The notes under the pieces are model-generated. The model made no database searches and had not been told where the DNA came from. It saw only the letters and a program-made list of their open reading frames with translations. A stretch of DNA of 64,000 nt from Alloascoidea africana (Eukaryota; Ascomycota; Alloascoideomycetes; Alloascoideales; Alloascoideaceae), in NCBI GenBank assembly GCA_030581615.1, contig JAKTTT010000009.1:372001-436000 (forward strand), read 5' to 3'. Below are positions 33,354 through 44,418 of the stretch, one piece after another. The translations under genes were made by a program, and so were the position numbers. Within the stretch, counting starts at the first letter, position 1. Each line of letters opens with the position of its first letter.

Positions 33354-34535
33354 ATTGGTATACAAGGTGATGATGAAAGTTTTGGATAATTTGCAACTGT
33401 TGTACTCTATCATGCTGCTCTTCAAAAGATGATTCCCTAACCCATTGGCTCCAACCCGGTGTCCTACCCAGTGGTGTATCACATTCTTTCTCAAATATTA
33501 TGATTGTTTTGTCTTAACTATAGAAGGGTTTTTTTGGGGGGTGTTTTTGGTTTTTTGATTCTATTAATAGTTGTTGCTCTTTAGGAATAAAGGAGAAGAG
33601 AGCAAAAACAAGAACTAGAAGATGAGAAAAAATTCAAAAACAAGATTAGAAAAAAAAAACCTATTACCGATTCGACAAGACTGAAGCACCATCACTGCTC
33701 TACCACGACCACCACAACTACCTTGAACTAAATTTTGTTTTTTGTTCAGATACAGTAATAACAATCTCGTTTTATTTTATTTTATTTTATTCATTTCATT
33801 TGTTTTGTTATGTTATGTTTAGTTCTTCTTTTGATTTTTTTTTGGTTTTGCTTTGCTTTGCTTCCTTTGCTTTGCTTTGCTATCTTGTGGTGTTTTGATA
33901 TACTGGTCAAAAAAGAAGACTCGTGATGCTAATGAGATGGAACCAAGCCCAAGCCCAAGCCCAAGCCCAAATCCCAACCGAAATCCCAAATTATTGTGTT
34001 TAAAACTGTTTATATATTTCATGTTTTGTTATGATATATACAAGTTAATTTGTTGAACAGGGGACAACAAAAAAAGAATATGTGTGTACTTTACTGTACA
34101 TTCTTTTTTAAAGACTGATCAGGATTTTGTACTATTTGATTTTTTTGATAGAGTTGAGTGATAATAAATGCTCATTTTTTTTTTTGTTTTTTGTGTGTTT
34201 AGACATCCCATCCTATGGATGGATGCGTGCCACACACAGTGATATGGATGATGAACTTTCAGGTATAATCAGGGTGGAGAGGATAATAATGTTTTCCAAA
34301 TATGGGTTTAAAAAAACTTTTGGGGATTAAACTCAATCTAACACAACATTTCTAATGTGGAGAAGGAAGTGGATCAGGAGATGAGAGTGAGAGTGAGAGT
34401 GAAAGTGAGCAAAAAGAGCAAAAAGAGTAAAAGAGTGAGTTTATGATAATCAAAAAGAAATAAAAAGGCTAGAACAAACAATAAAGAAACATTATTAGAT
34501 TAGATTAAAATTTTTGGTTATTCTTTATTCTTCCC

Positions 34536-34577
34536 ACCAAAAACCAAAAACCAAAAACCAAAAACCAAAAACCAAAA
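34536..34577. repeat. CCAAAAA heptamer repeat
   Basis: Six or so tandem CCAAAAA units. Lies in the 3' flank shared by two convergent genes; no function is suggested by context. Confidence 0.9.
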
Positions 34578-34973
34578 GGGGGAGATTTACTCCAAAAACG
34601 ATTAACTTATTATTTTTGGATTTCTGGATTTACAAAATTGGAAATGATTTAGGTCAAAGATTCAAAATTATGATTTCTTTTCGATAATCTATCCGATTTG
34701 CGTACGTTACCATCATCATCATCATCACTTTATTAAACTTCACAAGATTTTTGTTTTATTTTTACAAATGAGATAAGAAAATAACTCAATCTGGATATCG
34801 GAATGATAATGACAATAAGCAAATATATATTACGGCAAGTTTTAAACCAAATCTAGTAGTATGTTATTGATGTGATTAAGAGAATGTGGGTGGAGTCATC
34901 ACTTGTGGATTTCCATCTCATCTCATCTCATCTCATCTCTTGGCAAAGGGCCCTGCATCCCCCACCCAAATGT

Positions 34974-35023
34974 ACACAATTATAATTACAATTACAATTA
35001 CAATTACAATTACAATTACAATT
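34974..35023. repeat. ACAATT hexamer repeat
   Basis: About seven tandem ACAATT/ATTACA units, followed about 90 bp later by the stop of the chitin synthase gene. Typical microsatellite. Confidence 0.9.
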
Positions 35024-35109
35024 GTCTGGACCCTTTTCATATTTTTCCGAAACACTTTAATTCACTTGACTGACCGGATTAAAAAACCAAGAATTTCTTA
35101 AAAACAAAA

Positions 35110-38100
35110 CTATTTATAATGTTGAAAAACAGAACGATCCGCTCCTGCAAGTCCATTTCTTAAAGCATACATTTGCCAAGTTTCAATAGGAATCGAATTT
35201 TCATCAAAGTTTTCCTCATTTTCTTTATCCTCCTGTATTGCAATAATTTTTTTGCCATTTTTTTCTTCCAAAACAATACGTGTATTTCCCCATGTAAAAT
35301 TATCTTGATTCCAAAATGAATAAATCGGTAAAATAAATGAATGTATTGGAAGTGCTGCAAAATAAACAACCATCCAACCAATCAATTGATATTGCTTTTT
35401 CACAATATACAAAATCATTTGTAATCCATAAACGCTCGCAATCATAATTACCGAAATTAGGGGGAAAACACTGTTTTTGGATGCAATCACATAGACAAGA
35501 TAAACCAAATAGACAAAAACAGATGGTAGCAAGATTGTTCCGGCCAAATCCACAAATACAATAAACCTCATTGAAAAACATAAAAATCCACATAATCCTT
35601 TCAACTTGAATAATTCAACAAGATTATGAATTGTTGAATTGATCCATCGTCGTCGTTGAGATAATAACACGGAAAATTTTTCAGGAGCAGTGGTCTTTGC
35701 CTGTGCATCAGGATTAAAAGTAAGCTTCATCTTGGGGAAATGCTTTAATAAAATAGTCGTTAGATATCGATCCTCACCCAATGAAAATAAATTCTTCATG
35801 TGTAAAGTGTTAACATCATCCAATGCATATTCTTCAATAACCTCATCCGACATGAATATAGGACGTGCCTTATCAACTGTTCTCAATCGATACAATGAAA
35901 AGCAACCAGGTAAACATGTAACACTACCAAACAAACTTTCAAACGCTTTTGAAAGATGATGTGAAATGTAATATTCGTAAATCTGTAACATTGTGAAAAG
36001 TGATTTTTCCTCATTCATAAGCTTTGTTTCTCCACATATTCCACAAATTCGACTATCCTGAACACAACTCGAGACCAAAGTTGCAAGAGAATCAGGCATA
36101 GCCATTGTATCTGCATCAATTGTAAATAAAAATTCAAATAATTCGGGATCAATCCCAATAATATTGTTGATATGATGGAATAACTCTAACTCAAGTGGAT
36201 TCATCCCCCGTTGGAAATGTACCTTGTTGAGAAACCTCATTAACAACACTTGTGAATCCCGTTTCCCCCTGTTCCCAGGCTTTGAAACTTCGGTAGCCTT
36301 GCCCACTTTCACCACAACTAGATACGGACAAACACTGCCTTCAAATTCGTATAAACCAGAGTAAACCTTGGCATAATTGAGCTTTGCACTACCTTGACCC
36401 ACACTCCTGAATGGCAAAGCTGGTGGATCATATTTGTCATCAACACCAAAAATGTCTAGCACAATTTGAGCAGTGGATTCCTCGTTCCCTGCGCCTGTCA
36501 CAACACCATCACATACGAGGAAAATCAGTTTGCGTTGGTTATCATAATTGAGAGTCGTTATTGAGTCAATCGCATACCTCAATGCCGCTTCACCCTCCGT
36601 ATAGGCCGGAATTTGACAAATAACGTACTTGCTCTGTGGAGCGGGCTTTTTCCCAAATCCAAATTGTAAAGCGGCAAGAAATTTGATCAAAGTCACAGCA
36701 GATAAAGCAACTGCCATAGCCAACAACACGTAATTCGCAGCCTGACATCGGGCGCTTTTTCGGAAATCAAGTTTCGCCGTATAGAAAACCTTCGTGATAC
36801 AATCCATGTTTTCTTTTTTCGTCTGTTCCGAAATCTCCAACTTTTCAATTGCAGATGTAATATCACTTCCTGCATTGTTTTCAAACAAATCTGTAAGCTT
36901 GGAGTCCAAAAACTTGTAGTTTTTGTATCCGTCCATCAATTTCACCGTGTACAAATAATTCGTCAGATCGTATACTGAACCATTCACTATCGCCCAATTG
37001 TTATCACCGCTTTGACCAAGCTTTCGTACCTTGTCCCTCGTCACCACAAGATCTCCCTTGTAATATTTTTTCAAAGATGGGATCAAAACATCGTCATACC
37101 ACGAGTACTGGTAAGTAGCACTGTCTTCCCATCGCACTTTAAAGTCTCCACTATAATGCACCGCTCTCTCATCATCCACCGTCTGATTCGGCATCAGCCA
37201 AATGGTCTTGTCCTTGACGAGATTAGGACAAGCAACCGTCAGCGGCCGTGGGAAAAGATCCGTCACATCCTGGCCCGCAAATAACATCATTGTCGTGTCA
37301 TCCGACTTGATCGGCGTATCCGAGTGCTGTTTCTTGTGGAACTTGGTAAAATCATACACTTTGCCACTGATCGCAGCATAGTAGTCGCCGGTACCCTGGT
37401 GGTAACCCACCTCTTTCACATTCCAAGCCTTGTCAAAGTCTGGACACGTTATCCGCATCAGGAAAATCATGTAGAAAATGATCCCACCATTGATAAGAAA
37501 TATGAGAAAACAGATAAACACTTTTTCTCGCCATGCCATTCTTACATCAGCCCGTTTCATCCTTAAAATGTACTTGAGAATTGGACTGGGCATCCAAAAA
37601 GTGCAAGCCCACACAAGCGAGACCCATAGTCGCCGTTGGCGAGAAGTGCGCTGAACCTGAATAGTCCGGTCTCCCATAGCAAGGCCTTGCTCCATTTCGT
37701 ATTGTTCCACCACCTGCTGGTGCTCCTGCTGCTGTTTGCGGTCCACCATGTAATCATCATCGTCCATTTCAAACTGCTCTTCTTCATCGTATCGGCTCGA
37801 CTCGTACCCCGCAATGCTATAGGCGCCTTCATGAAAGGGATTCACACTAGGAGGCCCCGTAACAATGCTCGCATGTTGTAACTGTTGCTGTGATGAGACA
37901 AGACTAGACAGGTCTTGTTCAAGAGCCTGCCAGGCAAAATCCGTCATCCAGATTCTTTCACGACCGAAAAAAGCATCCGCCAAGGTCCATGAACGAACAC
38001 TTTGAGCCCATTCCTCTACAGTCTCCGCGTTCACGTAGGGAGGTAATAACACGCTGTAGTGTTCGAGAAACTCTGCATAGTCAAAGTCTACAGAGTAAGG

Positions 38101-39750
38101 ACACACTTCTCGCTTTGCAATCCACTCTGTCAGCGCAATTGAGCGGATCTGCGATGAAACGAGAGCTGTCTCCCAGTTGTCAGTGTCTGATTTCAAACCG
38201 CCCGAATAATGCGATGCGTTCTTGCTCGTGGCAAGATTCATCACTGTCCACACACGAGTCTCTGAAAAGATTTCTCTCATGTCGTCATCGTCACCATCTT
38301 CTTCTCCATCTTCATCTTCATCATCATCATCTGCTTTCCCGGGCGATTCATTAAAAGGGTTCTTGGAGCTTGACGATCTGGCCAAGACCTTGTTGGAGAA
38401 AATCGGCTCGGATATTAGATCGTGGTTGAAGCATCTGGCAACTGTTTTCTGCTCCTCGGACTCCATGTGTCCCATCTTCTCTCGAACTGTCCGGGACGTG
38501 GGGACACCGCTGAAGCCATCCGCAATGAGCTCTGCGTTAATTCCAGTCGTATCGTCAAACACTGAGTTCACAACTCGGCCTCGTTTCCAAAGTGGAAGGT
38601 CCACTACGTTCACCACAGACACAACGCGCCTCTCCAGATCAGCCTCTTCATCCTCATCCACATTTTCGTTATTTTGAGCCCGTAAGTGCTGCCTCACAGG
38701 CAGCAACCGCTCTTCAATCAGCTCGTTTGCCCTCCGGATCATAAACCTGACGAGATCAATATAAGCCGTGCTGATGATTTCCTTTTTCGTATACTTGTCA
38801 AAAACTTCAGGCTCCAGCTCTAGTAGCGTTGCACCCTCGATCAAATCCACCTCTTCTTCATCTGCATTACCAATCAACAAGATTGCAGAGAGAACAGACA
38901 GAATATCTGTGATTTCTGCTTGAGAAAATCCAACTGCATCAAGCGAATCTCTCCAGTCGGATGCCAGTGCATAATCATCCAATAGAGTGTTTTTAACATG
39001 TGAGAGAGTATAGGTATTGGATTTCCGCAAAAGGTTGTATTCAGAGGCAGAATTCTTGACGGACAAAACCTCCCGTTCCTCAACAGATACAGAGTTGAGC
39101 AAATGGTAAAAAACGCTAAAGGACCTGTAACCTGATTTTTCAGGCAGATCCAACAACGGATTGAGGTCCAACATTGGCTCATAGGTCCGCAGTCGCGCTT
39201 TCAAAATCCTTCCTTCGCCATCTATCGTGAATGCAAATACTATCCCATTGTGAAACGTTGAAAAGACATTGTAAGGTGTGGTTGCTGTGAAGAATGGGTA
39301 GATCACTTCTAGTGCATTCTGGAACAGCGTGGTTTCTCTTGGTACGGTCCCGATGGTCTCCGCAAACGATGAAGGAGCAGATTTGTCAAGAGGTCTGTCA
39401 AGGAAGCAATTTTTTACAAGGTTAGTGAGTTGTTATCCAAGCGAGAGTACCATGAGTTTTGCATTTAAGCATGTGTGAAGGAGCAAAGATCAACCGCCGC
39501 AAAGAAGCAACAACAAACTGAACAGGTGTAAAAAAAGAAAAATACTAAAATATATGACTTACACGACTGCAAGAGTCTGGTTCTCGGATCTCATATACGC
39601 ATGTTTCCATAATGTATTCAAGAAATTCTCATCCAGTTCGGAATCAAGCTGTAATGTAGACGTTGAGTCCACGTCGATTGTTGGCACCCCATCTGTAAAA
39701 TGGTCGTTGATAGTTTTGAGCAGCAACGACGTTGTTATGTGCTGTGACAT
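35110..39750 (-). CDS. Chitin synthase with myosin-like N-terminal domain (class V/VII)
   Basis: Membrane enzyme that polymerises chitin from UDP-GlcNAc. Exons 39563-39750 and 35110-39394 (GTAAGT donor, CAG acceptor) give 1490 residues. The first 550 or so resemble a reduced myosin head: YNVFSTFHNGIVFAF, FSVFYHLLNSVSVEER and the ILSAILLIGNADEE block are seen, but no GxxGxGKT P-loop. A Glu/Gln-rich segment precedes the first membrane helices (about 650-700). A cytochrome-b5-like domain starts KAWNVKEVGYHQGTGDYYAA. The catalytic domain has TIDADTMAMPDSLA, EDRYLTT and QRRRW (QRRRWINSTIHNL), then C-terminal helices. There is no recognisable DEK_C domain at the end. That points to class VII rather than V, though I rank this as inference. 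Such fusions mark filamentous fungi and basal yeasts. Confidence 0.93.
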
Positions 39751-42700
39751 GTGTTATTATAATGCAGAGTTGTATGGACAGAGGACCAAAACGAAATAAA
39801 AAACCCCGAAAACACAAAGATGAAACACAGAAAGAGATGAATTTGGGCCGTAAATAACGAGGAAAGACAGGGGTGATTCAGTCCAGTTTGGGGAGGAAAA
39901 GAAAGAACACAAAAATGAAAATCAAAACAGCCTGAGGCAACGCTAAAAATAGTCCCTGTGCGTCTCGCAAAAGATACGAGGTAACGTCGTATCTCATGGG
40001 GAGGGTTGTCATGGAAACGGCTACCTTCTCAGGCGCCTCGCTTCTCGCCTTTACAGCACCACGCCAGTTTGCAGAGCAGTAAACAGCACTAGGGGCCTGA
40101 TAGGTACGTTGTATATATTGTCTTCCTGTGGTTTTGCTGGCGGAATTCGGATGAAGATAAGACACCGATGTGATGTTCCCCCACAGTATGCAGAGGGTTA
40201 GCAAACCCGCAAGCGCTGTTTTTTTTTACGCTTTTGTGTCGGTAATCCTTAGTTAGTGCGATTTGCAGGTCTATCTCCTTGTGAAATAGGGGGGATATTC
40301 TAGGTGTGACCTATACCGTTTTGGAGTACTCAAGCTTTTGATAAAAAGAACCCTTACCGGAACAATTATCAGACATAATGCAAAGGAAATGTGAGGATTG
40401 GACAGTTTTTCAGTGTTACAAAGCGGATATTTTAGAGTGTCTCATGACAATGCATCTTTCTTCTCAACTAGTCTTACCTCTCTATTGGTATCCACAAGGT
40501 TTGAACGCAGATACACATGTTTCTAACTATTCCATACCAGCTAAGCCATGGATTGTGGAATGAGAATGAGAATGCAGTCTACAACCATTTTTTCCCCTAC
40601 TACCCAGGTTCATTCCAACCCGAAAATCTTATACTTTTTACCGCAGTGAAGTAGTGTTGGCGTTCATTGACTTCATTATAAAGTAATTTCAAAGATCGGA
40701 GCAATGAGGTTAGAATGAGACTGAGGATGATGAGTTTATCTTAGATGCGTGACGAGGATGTATGTCCTCAATATAAATTTTGTAAAATTCTTAATGAATT
40801 TGAACAAATCTTCATAGCATGGCGGAAAATTGAGCCAGATCTTTCCCTTAATCTCTCAGTTGATGAACAATTTTCCGTAGTGGAATCAAATAACAGGAAA
40901 TCTTAATATTCAAATAGGAATAATCTAATTGATATTTCGCTTACTGTTCTTTTGAAACTTTTTTAGTTTTGCACTCACCCATTGGATCAAAACAAATCTC
41001 TACAGCTTTGGTGAGCATCAAAAACATTCACCCTCTCCATACCCCAAGCTGGATGTATTTCTACTGTTCAATCTCCAGCTTGCAAATGGAATATCCGGTA
41101 AAAGCCATTTTAAACAGATTTTGAAAGCTTCAATTTCTTTCAAGTCCAGAAGCATTTCGTTGATGCCATTGTACCTATGTTGGTTCCCTGAGAACTGGAA
41201 ATTTGGGACGGATATTAACGTCTTGGTTTGTTTTAATTTTTTTTCAGTAAGCTCTTAAATTGAAAGGATTAGGCGGAGATAAATCCTAAGGAGGGACAAG
41301 AAACCTTCCCTGTTTCTGTTTGACCATAATCACAGGTGTTACAAAATGTAGCTCTTCTATCAATTTTTGCCAAATTAAATATCCTAACTTTCTAGAGTGT
41401 ATGATTAATGCTCAAGTACTGATATTGAAGCATTAAATCTACACGAGAATAACAGTTAAGAGTCTCCAAAATACAAAAAGAACTCTAAAAGATGTTTTGA
41501 GGAATGTCAATTACAGAGCGAAAATATATGCCAGTTAACCCCCTTGGGAATGTTTAACAAGAGCGATTAACAGAATATTATCACAAACAACATGGCCAGC
41601 ACAATGGAAACTGGATGAGTTCGATCAGATCAAGTAGATAGGACTCACCAAAGACAAAAGCTGGACTTGTTTGTGATTAAAAAAGAGAGTTTGGGTGAAT
41701 AATTAGCAGAAGAGGCAAAAAGTGTAAAAACAAGAGCTTGTTGTTGTATCTTTGGAGTGAATACAAATGGAGCATTTACGTTGAGCTTTCCTACATGGGG
41801 ACGAAATTCAATGTCTTCATGGTCACAACAAATTGTATATGTATCTTCTTGTTTTCAGAAGTATATGCTTGAATGTGATATAGTTTCTTCATAAAGTGAG
41901 CTGTTATAACTAACACAGTCCTTTTGGGAACCGCTTCTCAACCTTGTTAAGGGCTTAATATATAGACTACTTAATGGAACAGCTTGAACCTTAGGGTGAC
42001 CAACACAGACTTTAGATCGGTCTATAACAATTACTTTGACCAGTTTCTTTTGTTGGCTTTGGTAATGACCAGATCAAAAGACAAAGATAAAAGAATTTAC
42101 TATGAAGCCGTTTGATGAAAATGAAGAATAATTATAAAACAACAAAGGTAGATCACAAATGGCATTCCTAAAGAAAAGACGGACAATTAATAGGTAGATT
42201 ATTTGATGACTGTTTTGCAATTGAAGACAACAATGTTCTGCTGCTCAATAAACTATACAAGAACAATTACGGGGATCAAGATGATTCTCATCTTAGAAAA
42301 CTTGCATTTGACGGATCTGTGAGAAACCAAAAAAATACTTTCAAATCATAATGGCAACTACACAAGGTTGAATATGCATGAAAGTTGCAGGCAGGTGCCA
42401 AGTTTGAGCCAGTATAGCAGCAGGGACAAGATGGTGTAATAAGAGAGAAGGACCAAATCGGGAATATCGAAGGGAACAAGGCAGACTATTGAAGGAGATT
42501 CCATTTTCAAAACAATAATTATTTGAAGATCGTGCTCAAGAAATTGTCAACGGAAATGACACAGCTTGTCGTGTCGATTGGCCAAACAGCCACAAGATTT
42601 GGATGGTCAACAGACTAGATTCATCGACGACTACTACGATTGATTTCACTTGGTTAATAGGGAAAATCCTGGAAATGAATCTCCCACTTGAAATGCAAGA

Positions 42701-43389
42701 ATTGGCAGAAGATTGGCGGCCAGTCCTATAACTATAAAGTTCAAAACTGATCTCCTCAAAACTTTTGTCTATTGATCATCCAAAGTCTTTGTCAGGCAAG
42801 GAGGAGATGGCAAAGCCACATCTTGTACCATTTCTGAAGCTATTTTTCTTGACATGTTTATCTCTAAGATATGCTGCAGGAGTATTAGGAACTGGTTTCG
42901 TGTTATGCCCACGGCCTCCAAGTTTACCAGCTTCTCGACTTTCGCAAATCTCATATCCGCAAAATGTTGTGAAACTCTTACTCACTAGCGAAACAAAATA
43001 TATAATACAGATTATACTACTTACTTTTTTTCATCGATTCATATAGTTGATTCTGTTGGTGGGTAAGCGTTTCACAACAAAAAGAAATTCAAGCTCCTTG
43101 GATGCTTCCTTAAATTTTAACGAGCTGGCCCATTCTCCCTTGTTACGCCATCTTGTTTCTCCTACTGGTATTCTCTGCGATTTACTACCCATCATTCCAG
43201 CATCTGCCTAATGTCTACAAATGCTTGCTGTACTAGAGGCTAAGCTAGTAAGATAGCATACATGCTGGATCAAACATGGCAGACAAATGGTACAAAATGT
43301 AGCTTTAGGTGTATGGGTGTTTCCAAATGAGTGAACGGTTAGCTGAATAGTAAATCCTGGGTAAGAGTGTGCAAGTCAATCTAACTGGC
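39751..43389. other. Long intergenic region with decayed coding DNA
   Basis: About 3.6 kb between the divergent starts of the chitin synthase gene and MOG1. The first few hundred bases should be the chitin synthase promoter. The segment from about 41.5 to 42.73 kb holds coding-like runs without an intact gene (separate entry). The remainder is AT-rich, with no tRNA or repeat array seen. Confidence 0.5.
41540..42731 (+). pseudogene. Broken coding remnant of unknown family
   Basis: Several stretches on the + strand read like protein rather than random AT-rich DNA: a run ending at 42731 is open for 70 codons without any start, and an earlier run across about 42178-42350 is charged and acidic with balanced composition. 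A weaker run around 41740-41830 reads KTRACCCIFGVNTNG, which faintly resembles the DDE_1 region of pogo-like transposases. The pieces lie in different frames, so the gene is broken in several places. The family is not established; a mobile-element origin or a lost host gene are both possible. Confidence 0.35.
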
Positions 43390-44108
43390 ATGTCATTTAT
43401 AAAGAGGGATCTATATGGGGGATCGATAACAGCAGAGGTTCCTGATTTTTTCATCGATGCGAGTCAATTCCGAGAAGTTCCAGATAATCAGGAAGTTTTG
43501 ATTGTTGGGCCTGAAGAAGCCCCGGTACTAAAGGACAAGGAGTTGCCAATTTTGATTCAGAAAGAGGATGCATTGATTTTTGACATTATGGAACGGGTAG
43601 AGGTGAATCAAGGGGAGGATGACAAAGCGAGTGTGAGAATCCATCTTGAAGACATTGCGAGGTGTAATGGGGTTGAAGGAGAATCGCAGGTTTTGCAGAT
43701 TGTCGATGAGCAGGTTCCTTCTCTAAGGTGAGTAGGGTTGAAATGTGCCTAAGTAACCAGAACAGAGCGCTAACCTCGCAAATAAGCAACGTTCCGGTGT
43801 ATTTGGCGACTGCAATTGAGCCTTCGCGAAAATGGGGCCGGACCACGGTGGTTGAGGGCACCGCGGCCGCGGAGCCCCAGGTGGCCGTGGTTCTGGCGGT
43901 GATCCGGCTGGGCAGCGTGTCGTCGGACATCTTGGTGACCTACAACCTGCCCTTCACGTCGAAAGAGGACCTGGCGTCGCTACGAGCTCTCGCTGCTGGC
44001 GAAGACCACGACCTTGCCCGCCAGAGCACCGGCCGGATCGCTGGTGCTCAGGCCGTGGTGCGGCGGGTTCTCGGGTCGCTGGCGGTGGACCTGAGGCTGT
44101 TCGGGTGA
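43390..44108 (+). CDS. MOG1: Ran GTPase-binding nuclear import factor Mog1
   Basis: Small protein that binds Ran/Gsp1, promotes nucleotide release and supports nuclear protein import. Exons 43390-43727 and 43787-44108 give 219 residues, the normal Mog1 size. The N-terminus has RDLYGGSITAEVPDFFIDAS followed by QFREVPDNQEVLI, the family hallmark. Exon 2 starts NVPVYLATAIEPSRKWGR and ends LRLFG, again typical. The donor is GTGAGT, the branch GCTAACC and the acceptor AAG. The ATG at 43390 is preferred because no upstream ATG is in frame. Exon 2 is much richer in G and C than exon 1. Its stop is 310 bp before the LST4-like gene on the same strand. Confidence 0.94.
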
Positions 44109-44418
44109 GGCCGGGGCACCGGGGCGCGGTCTCGGGCCGTGGGGCCGTGGGGCTGGGCGCCGATTGGCCGGCGCTTAGCGGGCAGGGGGTCACCCGGCCG
44201 CGGAACTCACCTCCGGAAGCTGAGGCGGCCTGTCACGGCTGGGCTGGTATTAAATAGTCTCAGCATCCAGAGCTCCCAATCGCAGATAGCATATCTTTTC
44301 GTACTTCCTTTCCTCCATCTCTCGCATAGATATCGAGCATTTTCGGTCGGCTGCGGTTTCGATTTCTTCTGAAATCATCTTAGTCGTCGTCCTTGTCTCT
44401 TATCGCCCACCCCCCAAC
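44109..44418 (+). promoter_or_regulatory. GC-rich promoter region of the LST4-like gene
   Basis: About 310 bp between MOG1 and the next start. The first half continues the GC-rich patch of MOG1 exon 2 (runs of GGGGCC and GCCGG). A TATA-like TATTAAATAG occurs at about 44249, about 160 bp before the ATG, followed by a pyrimidine-rich leader. Confidence 0.45.

Larger units (their letters stand above)
33354..35109. other. Intergenic, convergent 3' flanks, repeat-rich
   Basis: About 1.75 kb between the 3' ends of the Ada-like gene and the chitin synthase gene. It is AT-rich with many simple repeats: TTTTA near 33771-33790, CTTTG near 33848-33881, CCAAGC at about 33943-33968, GAGAGT near 34384-34402, CCAAAAA at 34536-34577 and ACAATT at 34974-35023. 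No gene or RNA was recognised. Confidence 0.55.

Noticed and set aside
43369-43389. A seven-codon upstream extension of MOG1
   Set aside because: It would start with GTG; the ATG at 43390 gives the normal Mog1 N-terminus.
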